Source of the DNA: Sphingobium sp.
GTDB lineage: Bacteria > Pseudomonadota > Alphaproteobacteria > Sphingomonadales > Sphingomonadaceae
Direction of reading: 5' to 3'
Assembly (NCBI RefSeq): GCF_003248505.1
Contig: NZ_QFOA01000046.1
Coordinates: 1 to 26,242 of the forward strand
Length of the DNA stretch: 26,242 bases
Part shown: one piece after another, positions 24,082 to 26,242 of the stretch
How the letters are laid out: each line of letters begins with the position of its first letter
Numbering within the stretch: the first letter of the stretch is position 1
Position numbers and translations under genes: made by a program
Notes under the pieces: generated by a model
The model's input: only the letters and a program-made list of their open reading frames with translations
Database searches by the model: none
Told to the model about the DNA's origin: nothing

Positions 24082-24866
24082 GCGCCGGTCAGCAGCGCGC
24101 GCGTGGCCGATTCGACATCGTCCTGCCGCATCAGCGTTTCGCCAACGAGGAAGCAGCGCACCCCATGATCGGCCATGGCGGCAAGGTCCGCATGGCCAGT
24201 AAGCCCGCTTTCCGCGACGAAGGTGCATCCTTCGGGCGCTTTTTTCACTAGGTCGTATGTGCGCGCGAAGTCTACGCTGAAATCGCGCAGATCGCGATTG
24301 TTGACGCCGATGAGGCGTGATCGGAGCGTCAATGCGCGCTCCAATTCATGCTCGTCATGCACCTCGATCAAGGCATCCATACCGAGCCCGATCGCCGCAT
24401 CCTCGATCTCGCGCATTTGGGTGTCTTCCAGTGCGGCGACGATGATGAGAATCGCGTCCGCGCCCAGCGCCCGGCTTTCGAGCACCTGCCACGGATCGAC
24501 CAGAAAGTCCTTGCGCAGCACGGGCAGCGGACAGGCGGCGCGGGCGGCGACCAGATAGTCGTCATGGCCCTGAAAATAAGGTTCGTCGGTCAATACCGAC
24601 AGGCAGGCCGCGCCGCCCCGCGCATAGGCTGCGGCATGGGCGGGCGGATCGAAGTCGGCGCGGATGAGGCCTTTGGACGGGCTGGCTTTCTTGACTTCCG
24701 CAATCAGGCCAAACCCTTGTTGCGCTGCCCGGTCGAGCGCGTGGCGAAACCCCCTAGGCGGGGTCTGACCGGCAGCGCGGGCCTGAAGCGCCGCAACGCT
24801 GGTCGCTGACTTGCGCCGAGCGACATCCTCGCGCTTGAAGTCGCAGATTTCGATGAGCTTGTTCAT
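24078..24866 (-). CDS. trpC: Indole-3-glycerol phosphate synthase
   Basis: TrpC closes the indole ring in the fourth step of tryptophan synthesis. The TIM-barrel motifs are intact: AEVKKASPSKGLIR, VLRKDFLVDPWQV, ALIEVHDEHELERAL, IGVNNRDLRDF and FVAESGLTGHADL. The product is 262 aa. No phosphoribosyl-anthranilate isomerase domain is fused, unlike in enterics. The ATG at 24866 overlaps the trpD stop as ATGA and there is no separate Shine-Dalgarno, so translation probably reinitiates; an ATG six codons upstream lies inside trpD. Confidence 0.97.
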   Translation of the reverse strand: MNKLIEICDFKREDVARRKSATSVAALQARAAGQTPPRGFRHALDRAAQQGFGLIAEVKKASPSKGLIRADFDPPAHAAAYARGGAACLSVLTDEPYFQGHDDYLVAARAACPLPVLRKDFLVDPWQVLESRALGADAILIIVAALEDTQMREIEDAAIGLGMDALIEVHDEHELERALTLRSRLIGVNNRDLRDFSVDFARTYDLVKKAPEGCTFVAESGLTGHADLAAMADHGVRCFLVGETLMRQDDVESATRALLTGA

Positions 24867-25855
24867 GAATAGGCTATCCAGCAATTGAGCAGCGCGTTGG
24901 CAAGGCCGCGATCGATGGTTTCGGCGGCTTCCTCCACCCCTTCGGCCAGAGTCTCGACCGCGCCCGCCACAAGCAGCGCGGCAGCGGCATTGAGCAGAAC
25001 CGCGTCTCGGTAGGGTCCATGCTCGCCCAAAAGCAGCGCGCGCATCGCGGCGGCATTGTGCGCGGCGTCGCCGCCCCGGATCGCGGAAACAGGATGTGTT
25101 GCCAGGCCAAGATCGCCGCCGGCCAGGCGACGCATGGCGACCACGCCGTTGCCTGTGACTTCGGCCACGTCATTGCCGCCCGCGAGCGACAGTTCGTCCA
25201 GCCCTTCGTCCCCCGAAACGATCATCGCCCGGTCCACGCCCAACTGCGCCAGTGCCTGCGCATAGATCGGCACATAGGCTGGCCGCGCAATGCCGACGAG
25301 CTGACGGCGGACCCGCGCCGGATTGGCGAGCGGCCCCATGAGGTTGAAGATCGTACGCTCACCGATTGCCCGGCGGATGGGGGCGAGGCGCTTGAGCGCG
25401 GGATGGTAATTCTGGGCGAACAGGAAACAGATGCCAAGGTCGTCCAGCGTCGCCTGCGCTGTGGCGGCCGCCTTGTCGAGATCGAGCCCCAGCGCTTCGA
25501 GCGTGTCGGCTGCGCCCGCCTTGGACGAGGCCGCACGATTGCCGTGCTTGGCGACCGGAACCCCCGCCGCTGAGACAACGAGTGAGACAGCTGTAGAGAC
25601 GTTGAGCGTATGATGCCCGTCGCCGCCGGTGCCGCATACGTCGATGGCGCCGGGCGGCGCTTTAACGGCAATCATACGTGCGCGCATGGCGCGGGCGGCT
25701 GCGGCGATCTCGGTCGCGGTTTCGCCCCGGCGCGCCATCGCGACGAGGAAGGTTGCAATCCGGTCTTCGGGCAGGTCGGCGTCGAACAACAGGTCGAAGG
25801 CGTGAGCCGCCGCTTCGTCGGAGAGCGGCGTCGAAGGATCGGGCAGGCTGGTCAT
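24863..25855 (-). CDS. trpD: Anthranilate phosphoribosyltransferase
   Basis: TrpD transfers the phosphoribosyl group of PRPP to anthranilate. The glycine-rich PRPP site is DVCGTGGDGHHTLNVST, followed by KHGNRAASSKAGAADTLEALG and the FNLMGPLANPARVRRQLVG block. The product is 330 aa. The ATG at 25855, with AAGGCGA upstream, was chosen over a TTG six codons earlier. It lies 51 nt downstream of trpG and overlaps trpC by ATGA. trpG and trpD are separate genes here, not fused. Confidence 0.97.
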   Translation of the reverse strand: MTSLPDPSTPLSDEAAAHAFDLLFDADLPEDRIATFLVAMARRGETATEIAAAARAMRARMIAVKAPPGAIDVCGTGGDGHHTLNVSTAVSLVVSAAGVPVAKHGNRAASSKAGAADTLEALGLDLDKAAATAQATLDDLGICFLFAQNYHPALKRLAPIRRAIGERTIFNLMGPLANPARVRRQLVGIARPAYVPIYAQALAQLGVDRAMIVSGDEGLDELSLAGGNDVAEVTGNGVVAMRRLAGGDLGLATHPVSAIRGGDAAHNAAAMRALLLGEHGPYRDAVLLNAAAALLVAGAVETLAEGVEEAAETIDRGLANALLNCWIAYS

Positions 25856-25906
25856 CGCGTTCGCCTTTGCCAAGTCGCTGGCGTCGAGTCGAGCGCCAAG
25901 AGCCGC

Positions 25907-26242
25907 TCAGGCGACTGCGCGCTCACGCACGGGCAGGCCCGCAATGGCCATGAAGTTGGCCAGCATGTCGTGCCCATGTTCGGTCGCGATGCTTTCCGGG
26001 TGGAACTGCACCGAATGGATCGGCAGGGTCGCGTGACGGAACGCCATGACCGAACCGTCCTCGCTCGTTGCGTTGACAACCAGCGTTTGCGGGATGTCCT
26101 CCACGATCAGCGAGTGATAGCGTGTCGCGGTGAAGGGGGAAGGCAGGCCTGCGAAAAGGCCCGTCCCATCATGCGTCACCGGCGATGTCTTTCCGTGCAT
26201 CAGGCCACCGCGCACCACCTTTCCGCCGAAATGCTGGCCTAT
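25907..26242 (-). CDS. trpG: Anthranilate synthase component II, glutamine amidotransferase (partial, N terminus beyond window)
   Basis: Only the C-terminal 111 residues are in the window. IGQHFGGKVV, HGKTSPV, ATRYHSL and the catalytic His-Glu pair in SVQFHPES identify a class I glutamine amidotransferase of the TrpG/PabA type, which supplies ammonia to TrpE. The nucleophile-cysteine motif would lie off the edge. Placement directly before trpD and trpC supports trpG; it may also serve PabB, which is common in bacteria with a single such gene. Confidence 0.94.
   Translation of the reverse strand: MGQHFGGKVVRGGLMHGKTSPVTHDGTGLFAGLPSPFTATRYHSLIVEDIPQTLVVNATSEDGSVMAFRHATLPIHSVQFHPESIATEHGHDMLANFMAIAGLPVRERAVA

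Overview
The window is a GC-rich stretch of chromosomal core genome with no mobile element, CRISPR array, tRNA or rRNA that I can see. Several features point to an alphaproteobacterium of the sphingomonad group (Sphingobium/Sphingomonas-like). These are a trigger factor with a long His- and Lys/Ala-rich tail, a large Oar-type TonB-dependent receptor, a ChpT-type histidine phosphotransferase, a direct-repeat (GTTC-N7-GTTC) LexA box, and the order trpG-trpD-trpC-moaC-moeA / lexA / comEC / gltX / gltA. The genus is an inference; the family-level assignment rests on gene content and order.

Layout. 17-4890 (+): protein quality control, with tig, a dolichol-phosphate-mannose-synthase-like glycosyltransferase, clpP (behind a sigma-32-like promoter) and clpX, closed by a strong terminator. 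4891-5253 is intergenic. 5254-8595 (+): an Oar-like TonB-dependent receptor whose terminator is shared with the convergent minus-strand block mtgA, rpoH, rluD (8672-11406). 11412-12570 (+): a JAMM/M67 metallopeptidase and chpT, starting only 5 bp from rluD. A bidirectional terminator separates chpT from the minus-strand nitrogen operon glnB-glnA (12688-14532), which has a sigma-54-like promoter and an upstream palindrome. Then come map (-) and a cinA-domain gene (+), which are divergent, followed by gltX-gltA (-), comEC (+), lexA (-), and the trpG(partial)-trpD-trpC-moaC-moeA operon (-), which runs in from the right edge.

How the genes fit together. ClpX, ClpP, trigger factor and sigma-32 form a heat-shock and proteolysis group. 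ChpT is, in Caulobacter, the phosphorelay hub that controls CtrA and CpdR, and so ClpXP proteolysis. GlnB (PII) and glutamine synthetase form the nitrogen sensor/effector pair. trpD, trpC, moaC and moeA are linked by three successive ATGA stop/start overlaps, so tryptophan and molybdenum-cofactor synthesis appear translationally coupled. lexA has its own promoter covered by tandem GTTC repeats, consistent with SOS autorepression.

I did not find an obviously new multigene system. The points most worth a second look are regulatory or structural: the trigger-factor tail, the lexA operator/promoter, the glnB sigma-54 promoter, a possibly leaderless map transcript, a 47-codon small ORF between lexA and moeA, and several gene pairs with almost no intergenic space or with overlaps.
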